The notes under the pieces are model-generated. The model was given only the letters and a program-made list of their open reading frames with translations. It searched no databases and was not told where the DNA came from. This document shows, in pieces, positions 10,718-21,068 of a stretch of 64,000 nt of DNA (positions are counted from its first letter, which is position 1; each line of letters begins with the position of its first letter). The position numbers were made by a program, and so were the translations under genes. The stretch is from Adiantum capillus-veneris (lineage: Eukaryota; Streptophyta; Polypodiopsida; Polypodiales; Pteridaceae), in the NCBI GenBank assembly GCA_014529385.2, contig CM043952.1, positions 63,166,870-63,230,869 of the forward strand. Reading direction: 5' to 3'.

Positions 10718-12930
10718 TCATCGACAAGAAAATATTACACTAGCCATCACTAACTCTACTTCCGAGAACTTTCTCTCCGCTACCAACTTCACTCGGCTTG
10801 CACAATACACTGGCCTCATATAATGGCTGCCCTTCCCCTTTTTCAATAGCATGGCTCCAATGGCATCATCCCCTACTGATGGATTTACATAAAACACTTT
10901 CTCCCAATCAGGAGCCTGCATGGCTGACAGCCCCCCTAACACCTCTTTCACCTCTTGAAACACTTCTTCACACTTGTCATCCCATTGCAATGGATCATGC
11001 TTTGCCACTTGTTGTAATGGATAAAGAAGTTGCGAAGACAATGGAATAAACTGTGCCATGTACTTCACTTTGTGTATAAAAGTTGCCAATTGCTTCGTAC
11101 TCGTAGGTGATGGAAGAAGAATAATAGACTTAACCTTATCTGGATCAGCTTCAATGCCATTTTCTGACACCATATGGCCCAATAACTTCCCCCTTGGCTG
11201 TGCTAGATGACATTTCTTTGGATTTAATTGTCCTCCACATTCATCATATTGAGCCAATACCATTTGCAGCTTCTCATGGTGTTCAACCCTACTGCTATAA
11301 ACACAGAAGTCATCCATAAAAGCTTTAACACAACTACCAATGAATGGTTCCAACATCCAATTTGCTCTCTCTTGATAGAAGGAAGGTCCATTTGACAACC
11401 CAAATGGCAATACTGTGTAGCAATAGTAGCCCCATGGCGTAATAAAAGTGGTCTTTGTGCTATCTTTAAGAGCAATCTTCAATTGAAAATAGCCTGAAAA
11501 ACCATCACACACACTGTACCTCTCATAACTTGCCACTGAATCCAAGATCTGATCGATGAATGGAAGAGGATATGGGTTCTTCTTAGTGGCTGCGTTTAAG
11601 GGTTTAAAATCTACACAAATTCTCCACTTCCCATCCTTCTTTGGACTGACTACAACTGGACTCACCCATTCTGTGGTCTCCACATGGACTATGAACCCTG
11701 CCTTCAATAACTTGTACACCTCTTCTCGCAAGGCTTCCATTTGCTCTTGACCCATCCTGCTTAGCCTTTGCCGCACTGGCTTAGCACATTCTTTCAGCTC
11801 TATATGCATCTCTTCGCCTTTGAACCCTCTGATCTCTTCATATGAAGTAATGAACAAATCAGGAAAACTAGCCAGCATGTGCAAATAAATATCCTTCTCC
11901 ATAGCTGAGAGGTCTCCACTGATCATTTGTGTCATCAATTCCTGCTTCTTTGACAACTCAACCTTGGTTTGCATCAGCCCTTCAAGCACTTCATAAGGCC
12001 CTTCACTTTCATCTTCAACCTCATTCGCAAATGCAACTAAACCAAACTCCTGGATTTCTTTGTCCATCAAAAGAAATGCAACATCAGCATCCTCATCACT
12101 GCTGGTAGTGCTATCACTGTCCTCATCTATCACCAGGGAAGAGTCTTCATCACTAGACTCATCCTCATCTTCATAAAGCTCCTCTAATCGTTTCCTTGTG
12201 TCCATATTATAAAGCTTCTTAGTACCTGTCTTTCCATAGAGGCTAATCGTACCATGTCGCCAATCTTGAACAGCTCCCACTGCACGTAACCATGGTCTGC
12301 CCAGTATAATAGGATATGCTCCCAACCCTGCTGGCATCACATGAAAATCAACCACTGCCTTTGCATCATATGCCTCCACTTCTAAGCTCTTTACAACACC
12401 CAAGCATTTTACTTTTTGATGGTTTGCCAATCTGATCCGGAAACCTGACACCCCAGCCACTGTGAGACCCATCTTCTAAACGCATGAGTGTGCTATGACG
12501 CATATTTGGGCTCCGCCATCCACATAACCTTGTCCCAAATTTTTCCTTTTATGCCACACATCTACTATTGGACAAATGTCTGGTAGCTCATCCATTGCCA
12601 ACACCTTTACTGAACCTCTCTCTGGCTCTTTCTCCATTGGGTTAACCATCCTCTTCCACTGTCGCTTTAGCTTAGGCACCATCTCTATAAGCTGCCCAAA
12701 AGTAACATCTGCCTTCCTGCTTGTTAGATCCTCCTTTAAGTCATAGCTTAATTGCCCATCCCCTAGTGGAAAATCTGAAACATGAAACTTGCGACGAGCC
12801 CTCCTTTTCCTCTTGGCCTTGACATCCTTGCCTTCATGGCTCTTTCCCTTCTTCTTGCTAGGACCTGGGGCACTTCTTCCTTGTCTTCTGTAGTCCTCTT
12901 CCCAATAGGCATCACTAATGTATCTTCTAG
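10718..12930 (-). pseudogene. Copy 1 pol, 5' part: protease, reverse transcriptase, degenerate RNase H
   Basis: The protease has GYVDGGAQICVI (about 12505-12525), a D-G-G variant of the retropepsin D-S/T-G, and ILGRPWL further on. An acidic linker (EDEDESSDEDSS) leads to reverse transcriptase: WVSPVVVSPKKDGKWRICVD, CDGFSGYFQLKIA, and FMDDFCVYS at 11309-11320, with both catalytic Asp of the YxDD box present. The following RNase H reads FYVNPSVGDDAIGAMLL, with Asn where the family has its first catalytic Asp. In-frame stops are TAG at 12473-12475, directly after the protease active site, and TGA at 10718-10720. Upstream the frame overlaps gag in the -1 register and stays open to about 12930. 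Confidence 0.88.
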
Positions 12931-14010
12931 CTTTGATGCCTTCTCCAAGGTGACTACACTTAGCACTTTTGTCTTTCCCTTTTCCTCCTGGGTTAATCCA
13001 CTGGTTCCTTCATCTCCCTTAATTTCGATGCCATAATCATTTGACCTAGTTAGCACCTGTCTTGGCAATGGATACATGTCTCCCCCCATCCTTGGTGGCT
13101 TATCACATTGCGGGCTGATGTGACCCAACTCTCCACAATTGTAACATGTGGGCGTCTGCCTCCAAAACCTACCATTGCTTTGTCCAACACCATTCCTAGG
13201 CCTTTCTTCACCTCCTGGCTGATTTGCAAACCTCCCTCAACCTCGATTATTTCCCACTTGACCTAGCATGTTTAGGCTGAGATTCTTCATCAAATCTACC
13301 ACTTGCCTCATGTCTTGCCTTAGCCCATCATCTTGCACCGATGTAGTGACCACTGCTGGCATAACCTGAGTAGTAATAGGAACCACTGGTTCATGATGAA
13401 CCCATGACATGCGACCTTGTAAAGACTCTTTACACTGAAATTTAGACCTCATGGGCAAAGACTCCACCCCTAACTGGCTCATTTTCCTCAACTTCCAGTC
13501 TTTGTTCCTTGCTACCTCTAGTGCATCTTCATATGTCCTAGGCTTCTTTAGCTCCACTCTCCAACGTATATTCTCCCAAAGACCAGCCAAGAACCTGTCC
13601 TTCTTCATCATGTCAGGCGGGGGTACGTGTGGTGCTAAGGCCTTGCAAATCCGCTCCCATGCCAATGAGAACTTACGTATGTACGCATCTACTGGCTCAC
13701 CTTCCTTTTGCACCAAACCTTGTACTTCTTGCCACACTTTGTCAGGATCTTCTATCTTCACAAACTCCACTTCCAACCCATGCCTTAGATTGTCCCAACT
13801 CAATCTTACAGGTGGATCCGCTGCACGCAACTCCTCTTCAAATGTTTTCGACCAGACTCGTGCATCACTCTTCAAACAAATTTGGAGAAGACGTAACATC
13901 TGCGCAGGGTCATGAATGTGGTTGCTAATGCAGGCAACTTCCATCTTTTCCAAAAAATCTTCCACATCTTCATCACTTCTTCCATGAAACTCCGGATAAG
14001 AGAAAGCCAT
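12763..14010 (-). pseudogene. Copy 1 gag with one CCHC zinc knuckle
   Basis: Nucleocapsid/capsid precursor. I favour the start at 14010 (MAFSYPEFHGRSDED) because the same Met and context recur in copy 2 at 25490; an upstream in-frame Met at 14067 is possible. The retrotransposon gag domain covers about residues 1-170 (EDFLEKMEVACIS, PDKVWQEVQG, PVDAYIRKFSLAWERICKAL). A zinc knuckle, CYNCGELGHISPQC (C-x2-C-x4-H-x4-C), lies near 13115-13160. TGA at 13237-13239 interrupts the frame between core and knuckle; copy 2 has a sense codon there. Gag ends at 12763 and overlaps the start of pol, which lies in the -1 frame. Confidence 0.87.
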
Positions 14011-15037
14011 GGCTACCCAACTTACAATGCTTTGAGAACCCCTTTGAACACACGTGCAAGAACCCAAAACTTTTGACTACATAATCCCCAGAAACTTCAA
14101 TGGAGCTCAACTTTAGATAAGGACAAACACATGCACATCAAATGAGTTTTCATAGTTGATCATCGGAATTACAACAGGCAAAGGACATTCCAAGATCTCT
14201 CGTAATCTTCTTGGCCCGAACATAAAGACTATGCGCTGCTGGAAAAAAATCTTCCTGGACACATGAACATTTATCTGGATTCTTTGAGTTAAATGAAAAT
14301 GAGTGAATTGAGGGCCATTTTGATCATCCATTAAAGCCAACCATGCAGCTCCCAAGAAGGCACACTTGACTTATCCTCTGATTTTGCCAGAATTTCGGCA
14401 GCATAACATCATAAATGGCTTAAAAGACCAAAAAACCAACCATCATAACTTGGGAAAATTTCGACAGAGTTTTCCCAGAAGTAGAGCAGTAAGAACCCAA
14501 AATATAGACTGTATGTGTAAGCATAGATTGCCAACAATAAAACTCGAGCATCAAGTAGGAATCACTAGTACATAGCCTATGGCGAGGTCACGAAAAGGTT
14601 GCTCCAGCTACCTGTATCACCGAAAGGATCTCCACATTTGAGAATCCCCCAGCTCAATAAAAACCTCACGCTATCGACCCTCACACGAAGGCTAATGCAA
14701 ATCGCGTATAGTCAAGTCTCAAAAATGACTATCTTCTAGACCAAGTCTCAGAAATGGCTGGGACTGCCAAATACAACCAAGTATGGCTCCACAAATGCGT
14801 ACAATGGCAGTTTCCACAAGTAACGTACAATCCAGCAGACAATGTGCTCAAATAGGCGCCAAGTGATGCATACCCACAACAACTGCAAGTGACATCACTG
14901 CTAGTATATCACTGTACTCCAGCTACCTATACCTGTGTGAATCACCTGTACCTGTACCTGTCCCTGTAACCTGTAACCTGTAGCCCCGAATCTCGAATCT
15001 CGAAGCTCGAAGCAGAAGGTACTCGAAGAAGATCCTC
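14011..15037 (-). other. 5' leader of copy 1
   Basis: About 1 kb between primer site and gag, with no sustained coding. Near 14940-15010 it contains short tandem motifs on the minus strand (GGTTACAGGTTACAGG, then repeats of ACAGGT) and near 14995-15010 repeats of ATTCGAG. The same arrangement is seen in copy 2 near 24480-24560. Its conserved length and repeats suggest a packaging or translation role, which is inference. Confidence 0.6.
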
Positions 15038-15050
15038 CATGGGGGCGCCA
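15038..15050 (-). other. Candidate primer binding site of copy 1
   Basis: The minus strand reads TGGCGCCCCCATG six bases inside the 5' LTR. Copy 2 has TGGTGCCCCCACTG in the same place. The CCA-complementary TGG start fits a tRNA primer, but I cannot assign the tRNA. Confidence 0.6.
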
Positions 15051-15056
15051 AAAGAA

Positions 15057-16201
15057 TGTGAGCAAGATGAAAACACACACAACGTCTCTATAATGACCCG
15101 ACACACACTCTTGGAATGATACACACACACACACATTATGGGGCACCACTCGGCTTACACAACCAGCCTGGCCAAGACAGGAAACACACAGACGGAGTGA
15201 GAAGAGAGAGATTTCCCACTTGCCCACTCAACACTCACACATACACACTCACACACACACTCTCAATTCAGCTCAAAGGAGACAAATTGCTGTTGTTTAG
15301 ACTCAATGAAGCTCAGCCCAGCACCAATGGGGCAAATAGTTTACACAGTATTGAGAAAATACACCAGATACAACCACAAAGTTAACTAGAGGCTTCACTC
15401 ACCGGAGACGATTACACAGAAAAACAGCAGAAAATCTGTGAGGAATTCGGAAAAATGGACAGCACCATTGCGTCCGGAATGCCCAAAAACCCAAGTCTAC
15501 AATGTCAAAGTGCTCAAATCCGACCTCGGATGAGCAGTTTAGGGCCAAAAAATGCTCCAAAAATAGCAAAAACACACTTGCGGCTGTTTCTCCTCTCTTC
15601 TCCATGTTTTTCTGGTCTTCTCTCTGTTTTTTCAGTTCCCACACTTAACTTCTTTAGTTGGGCACCCTTGGCTTTTTAGATGACCTCAAACGGACCCCGA
15701 ACAGGCCAAAAACTGACCTCGTAGTGCATAGTTGTCACCTTTTTGCATCATCTGCACACCTGGCACTCAGCTTTTTTCAATAATGCATCCCGCCACCACG
15801 TGAAGTGGCCCCAAAATATGGTCCTCATGATGACCTTTCTGCATAATTATCACAAGAAAACATCCACGTTGTGCCCGTACTTCTCCACGTGCAAGTATTG
15901 ACCCCATTCGGCCTCTTGACGCCACTAGATGCCATCTAACGCACCTGCTTACCTCATGTCGTCGGCCCGCGGATAGCTTCCTCGAGAAGTTTTACGCGCT
16001 ACCAACTCCTCCTTATTGTAGAAAAAACACACTGGTACTGATAATAGTGAAAATCGCTGCACTATGTACACCCTGTCCTACCTGTACACACGTGGGCCCC
16101 ACGTAACCACCTGGCTATGGAAATTGAATAATCCTTTATTCGATGCACCATGCATGTGTATGTACATATGCGCAATCCCTTGCTCAAAAAAACTCCTGAC
16201 A
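15057..16201 (-). repeat. 5' LTR of copy 1
   Basis: Partner of 7476-8634. By eye, substitutions include two at the GCGGG/GCAAG site, one in AACGCC/AACGTC and two near the CTCGAGAATTTTTACGC site, about a dozen in all over 1.1 kb. The minus strand begins TGTCAGGAG and ends CTCACA. The outer flank is decayed pol of another element. Confidence 0.95.
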
Positions 16202-16740
16202 CCGTGACATTATTGCCCTCCCAAAAATAGACTTTGAGTCCTGGGTTATTGGTAGGTATGCGTTTCAGAGGTCTGACATCTATCTGGTTGAAGCCTTCTA
16301 ATTCTAACACTGGTGGTTCCTCCTTAGTGGTCATGTTTGCAATCAATGTATTGGCTTCCAAACCCCATTGGTCCACATTGTCGAGATCCCCAATATTCAA
16401 ATATTGCACTCCATTTTGATCCATATAGAAGGTAACCTGTTTGTTAGCTCTAACCTCACCACATACTCTTCATTGGGATCCAGATAAATCTAAGACCCGT
16501 GCTTGTTGGTCCTATGGAAGTAAAAAATGTGTTTGAACTTGAGAGAGGTCCTAGTCCTTGATTGAATAAAAAGGGAAAACATTTCGGAACTTGAGTGAAA
16601 GTAAGTGTCAGACACTTCCTCAACTATAATCCCTAAAAGCCCCACTTGGTTCACGCTCTCCTTAGTATATACTCTACTCTCAGTCTCTCTATTATAGCCT
16701 TGATTTACTATGACACGGCCTAACCTAAGGTACATAAGAT
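16202..16740 (-). pseudogene. Old polyprotein fragment to the right of copy 1
   Basis: Two open minus-strand segments, roughly 16424-16202 (MDQNGVQYLNIGDLDN, PGLKVYFWEGNN) and 16735-16490 (LRLGRVIVNQGYNRETE). No catalytic motif is visible. Position suggests it is the upstream, protease-side half of the pol fragment at 6522-7475, separated by copy 1, but I cannot align it confidently to the 52-53 kb region. Confidence 0.4.
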
Positions 16741-17812
16741 CGATGGAAACAAATACCTAGTCTTAGTATCAATACCAACCCGTTTTAGTCATTGTAAATC
16801 AAATATGGCTGCTTCTCAAGCTAGATCTCGATCACTCTTGTACCAACAAAGATAATGAAGTTAGTCTATTGATCAACAAGTATATACAAGGACCCTTGTT
16901 GAATTTTTTTAGCTTCAATCCTATCAAAGTAGCCAAAGGACCACTATGCAACCTTCAAATACAAAAAGCTTAATTTCAACTAGAAAACATTGTCCAAATG
17001 ACTTCAAACTTGCTAGGCTATCTGTATGAGGTGTCTACCAACCTTGTGAATCAAAAAATATAAAAAATGAGCTCTCTTGATATCATGAGATAATAAGTAC
17101 GCTTATTATCTTACTGAGTCAAAAAGTCATCCTTTTCCACTTTTGTGGAGTTTATTGATATAAGGGGTTATTTATTTCGTGTTTGAAAACTGGTGTGTAA
17201 TCTTGCAATTGAGAGATGTTCTCTTTGAAAGAGGAGAGGGTCTATGGCTCCTAGTCCTATTTGCAGTGATCAAGTGAGCTTTGTGTCAGTCACAGAGGAC
17301 TTCAATGACAATGATCTTCATGGTGATGAGAGCGAGAGCACATATATTGGCTTGGGGTCAATGAATGAAGTAGATGCTCAAACAACTAGATAGGAGGTAG
17401 CTTTGGAATTGGTTCCATTTCATATTACCCCTGAAGTTGGGGCCTCTACCGATGATGGGGATGACAATGTTTTGCATATGGATAGAGGAGAGGACATTCT
17501 CAAAACCACGAGTGTTTTTAGTTGTTTTGAGTGTCCTCCAATGCCTTTATGTAGACTTATTCCAAATGCATGGGTACATGGCCTTTATTTGGATAATTCT
17601 AGCTTGAAAGTTGCATTTCCTAGAGAAGGTTATATAAAGGAGAAAGGTGCCTTTATAGTTTCGCTACAAACATGTCAAAAGGAAGAGATATTAGTGACAG
17701 TAATCATTGCTATTTCAAAGTACTTTTGTAAACTTTTAATATTTCTTTTTCTTTCAAGTGCTTATTGGTGTTTTGGGGTCTAGTTTGTTCGTGAAAATAG
17801 AATGGACTATTG
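16741..17812 (+). other. Unassigned stretch with one open segment
   Basis: From about 17241 a plus-strand frame reads an acidic region (VTEDFNDNDLHGDESES), a TAG at about 17392, then an open segment 17403-17783 that is acidic at first (GASTDDGDDN) and hydrophobic at its end. It stops just before an LTR. I do not recognise a family; it may be the linker part of a decayed polyprotein. 16741-17240 shows nothing clear. Confidence 0.3.
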
Positions 17813-17963
17813 TGTCAGGACACCGGCTAGGCCGGACTAATAAGGTAGGGCTGGGCTAGGCGGTGTGGAACGGGGAGTCCATCTAGGGCAAAGGGCCAAG
17901 GGCATGCCTATATAAGGGTGGCTGGGTGGAGAACTCTCAGGCTCTAGTCACCCCTGTCTTACA
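17813..17963 (+). repeat. Very short (151 bp) 5' LTR of a chromovirus-like element
   Basis: Begins TGTCAGGACACC and ends GTCTTACA, immediately followed by a primer site. A TATA box (TATATAAGG) lies at 17909. The size and TATA position resemble the 140 bp LTRs at 34863-35322, though the sequences align only loosely. No 3' partner is recognised in the window. Confidence 0.7.
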
Positions 17964-17964
17964 T

Positions 17965-17976
17965 TGGTATCAAAGC
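17965..17976 (+). other. Primer binding site (initiator Met type, one mismatch)
   Basis: TGGTATCAAAGC matches TGGTATCAGAGC except for one base and follows the LTR end after a single T. Confidence 0.8.
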
Positions 17977-18728
17977 TAAGTCTATTTTGGGCAAGAGGGC
18001 GTGTAGCTTTTTTGCATGTTCCTCTCTTTGAGGGTGTGAAGAGCCGCTTGCTAAGGGGGACGATGAGGTCCCACTGTGTGAGAAGCGCCGCTTGTGCCGG
18101 GAGGGAGGCGAACTCGACCTTCGGCAAACGTTGCATGGCTTGCCCGATGAATGCACGCTGCCTTGGGGAGCGTTTCACGTCATGGGGGCGACGCCCAGAA
18201 TGCAACAAGCGGGGAGCTCTCTCTCCCTCGCCCTCGCGGCGCTGCCGAGGTCGCCATAGCCTACTCAGGCGTTGTTTTTCACATACAGGCCGCCCAAAGG
18301 CTTTGGCCTTGGGCAATTCATTAAAAAAAAACATCAACATAGGGGACGTGCCCACCCGGGCACACACCCCATACCCAAGCTAGGGTATTCGAGGGGAAGG
18401 CAAGGCCGGAATCCGACATAAGCATAGGCTAGGGGCCATCAAATTCGAGGTAAAATTGTCCGAAGGACAGAAATTGCAGAAGTTGATCGAAATTCAAACT
18501 TGACAGAGTTGAAGTTTCGGAAGACTGTCTATTACAATTTCTTCCTCCGAAAGGATTCAGGCTTCAACAAAGTTTCAAGCAATACAAATTTTTGGTGGCA
18601 TCATTAAGCATAGTTGATTCAACTATAAAGAGCTTGCGGAGTTTCATATACGGCGGACTACCATCGATTTAGACGGAGTAAGCACGGCTACCCTACTTGG
18701 AAAGTGCTCCCAATATCAGATATATTTT
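17977..18728 (+). other. Leader of the short-LTR element
   Basis: GC-rich for this window between about 18050 and 18260. Open frames of 139 codons exist on both strands, but neither resembles a known protein and they mirror each other, so I treat the region as non-coding leader. Confidence 0.5.
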
Positions 18729-20825
18729 TTGAGTACTTCTTTCACCGCACTATGTAACCATGGATTCGGATATCATATGACATTCGATTTTGAGCAAAGT
18801 ACTCATGATCCTACCAATGATGGCACGCAATTGGATCCTCTCAAGGAGAGTGACCGTGACGCTATGGCAGGAGAAGATACTTATGAATTGCTCGATATTC
18901 AAGAATTTCGTGCACTTCAGATATGCATGACTGGCATGGATGAAAATTTTAAAGCTTTAAATGAAAATGTTACTAAACTTTCCACATTAGTAATTCAATT
19001 AATGCATTAGCAGTCTAAGAGTCCTGCTGACACCCACATGCATGAGCACGTTGGCACACAAGGGCAAAGCCCAATTCATGACGTTGCATACTCTCACTGC
19101 CAAAGAGGTGGATGACTTGTTAAAAAACTTTAAACCACCAATCTTTAAGGGCGAAGACCGAGACCGCAATGAGGATGCAGCGAACATCTTTTTTAGCAAA
19201 TGGGATGGAATTCATGCCTTAAGGCGTACTCCAGATGCCGTTAGAGCTCTGCAGACGAGCGTAACTCTGAAAGGCAAGGCCTACAAATGGTGGATGTCTC
19301 TCAAGGAGAAGAACATCATACCACAGAGTTGGGCAGCCTTTGAAGCAATGTTTAACAAGGAATTTTTGCCTACTAATGAGGCTGATCGGAATTGGACGGC
19401 TTGGGACACATGTTCCATACGCCAATATCCATCACTACTTGAATATATCTCTTACTATCGGGACGTTATCCTCAAGTTGGAAGGCTTGGATACCTTTCAA
19501 CAAGTACGAGGATTCATACAAGGTCTGACACCTGAGCTTAAGAAGTATGTCAAGACCCAAGAACCTAAAACACTTGAGGAAGCCATAGTGAAAGCACATA
19601 TTCACGATGACTCTGATGAAAAGAAATTACATAACAGTAATATGCCTGCTAGTATATACGGTAATACACGCACGCAGTATGGGCACAATAAAAGAAAATT
19701 TATAGTTGCTAATTCAGATGCATATAAAAACCCCAAGGGGTCCATAGGTCCTCTTTCTCCTGAGGATTTTGATAAAGCCAAGAAAGGGAGGTTATGTTTT
19801 CAATCTTTAGGAAGAGGTCATAGCAAAAAGGATTGTCCCAAGGGTAAATCTGCTGCTCAAGGGAAGAAGAAAGCAGTGCACACGGTGAAACTACTGCCTC
19901 TCGAGTCTTCCTCAAAATTCTCCACAGTGGAAGTAACACACACTGAGGTGGTGCATGAATGTTGTCTCACAGCTTCCATGTGGCAACAAACCTTTGGACC
20001 ACATGAGTTAGTACGTATGCATGGATACCTACAAAGGCACAAGGTGCGCATCTTGGTAGATGACGGGGCTACTCACAATTTCATCAATTATGGATTGGTG
20101 AAAAAGCTCAAACTGCCTCAAACTCCGAGTACCCACCGCTACAAGGTAGCAATGATGAATGGACATGATAGCGAAGTATGGGATACTCAATGCCGAAATG
20201 TTCCATTAGAGGTACAAGGGTACTCTACTTGTTTGGATTTTCAGGTTATGAACATGGAAAGGGCTGATGTGGTTCTTGGTAGGGAATGTTTGCATAGCCT
20301 AGGACCATCATTGAAGCGTAGCTATGAGCACAACATCTTGATGTTTGAATCCTATGGCGCACATGTGCTGTCGTTAGGAGAAAAGGATATACCTTCATCA
20401 CCACTAATTTGTACCACCGAGCTTATGCAACTCGTTTCTGATATTGAAATAGATCAAATTTTCTTGTGTTACTCACTGTCTCATTTTCTTTCTAACATTG
20501 AGTCAGTTGAACATTCCTCAATGCTGCATGCTTCTCTCTCCTCTATTCCACCAATTGCTAATTCTAAACAAGCAAAAGTTTCTAGTCAATTACAACAGTT
20601 ACTAAAGGAATTCCAAGATGTATTTCCTAATGATTTGCCACCAGGATTACCGTCGACACGATCAGTGCAACATAGCATTGACGTGGCTGCAGGCTGTAAA
20701 CCTGTTAGTAAACTGCCTTATTGTATGAGTTACTCAGAGGGTGCTGAGGTGGAACGTCACCTTGCTGACTACCTTAGCAGAGGGTTTATCCAACCCAGTT
20801 CTTCACCATGGGCTTCACCTATCCC
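18729..20825 (+). pseudogene. Chromovirus-like gag-protease with truncated reverse transcriptase
   Basis: An N-terminal open segment (18729-19010) ends in TAG; the main frame runs 19042-20883. Gag core motifs are AYKWWMSLKE and WAAFEAMFNKEFLP, then EYISYYRDVILKLEGL. The zinc knuckle is damaged: CFQSLGRGHSKKDC has Ser at the second Cys. A retropepsin-like domain follows without a stop: VRILVDDGATHNFI near 20050-20090, and VVLGRECL. Reverse transcriptase starts (VFPNDLPPGLPSTR, HSIDVAAG, GFIQPSSSPWASPI) and is cut at about 20825, before any catalytic Asp. Fused Gag-PR is usual in this group. RNase H and integrase are absent here. Confidence 0.85.
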
Positions 20826-20849
20826 TGCTCTCAAAACTTTGGCTAAGAA

Positions 20850-20949
20850 TTGGCCATGTGGCCAAATTTTAAGCTCATTTTGAAAGTGGGACATGGAAAA
20901 CTCCCAAATTGATTAATATGGTGTTATGCGTCAGTCCCCAATCCTTATA
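20850..20949 (+). repeat. LTR 3' end of the 140 bp LTR family
   Basis: Its last 45 or so bases, ending TCCCCAATCCTTATA, match the end of the LTR at 35184-35322. The upstream half is too diverged to bound. A perfect primer site follows at once, so this is the end of a 5' LTR. Confidence 0.55.
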
Positions 20950-20950
20950 A

Positions 20951-20962
20951 TGGTATCAGAGC
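20951..20962 (+). other. Primer binding site (perfect initiator Met type)
   Basis: TGGTATCAGAGC with no mismatch, one or two bases after the LTR end. Confidence 0.85.
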
Positions 20963-21028
20963 TCAAGGGAGGGGGAAGCTATGGAGGAGGGAAGGAGAAG
21001 CATAAGATTCCTTTTCATGGTGATGCTT

Positions 21029-21068
<40 letters not shown>

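Larger units (their letters stand above)
7476..16201 (-). mobile_element. Tat-lineage Ty3/gypsy LTR retrotransposon, copy 1 (nearly complete)
   Basis: Two 1.15 kb LTRs flank, in minus-strand order, a primer site, long leader, gag with a zinc knuckle, protease, reverse transcriptase, a degenerate RNase H, a second archaeal-type RNase H (aRNH), integrase and a polypurine tract. The dual RNase H order is the established hallmark of the plant Tat lineage. By eye the LTRs differ by about a dozen substitutions plus CA-repeat slippage, suggesting a fairly recent insertion. Three in-frame stops (10718, 12473, 13237) break the coding regions. Flanks read TCCAT on the left and CCGTG on the right, so I see no target-site duplication. 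It lies between two fragments of an older pol. A related copy lies inverted at 23271-31976. Confidence 0.92.

Noticed and set aside
10718-13239. Programmed stop readthrough in copy 1
   Set aside because: Copy 2 has sense codons at two of the three stop sites (12473 and 13237), and its stop near 10718 falls at a different codon. Decay is simpler.
9366-13915. Plus-strand open frames inside copy 1
   Set aside because: They are antisense shadows of gag and pol with no domain of their own.
7466-16206. Target-site duplication of copy 1
   Set aside because: The flanks read TCCAT and CCGTG. One or two shared bases do not make a duplication.
17241-17783. Host gene exon
   Set aside because: Acidic open frame with one stop, no splice context I could support, and transposon sequence close on both sides.
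17948-18383. 139-codon open frames on both strands in the GC-rich leader
   Set aside because: They mirror each other, have no domain, and lie between a primer site and gag. GC-rich sequence lowers stop frequency.
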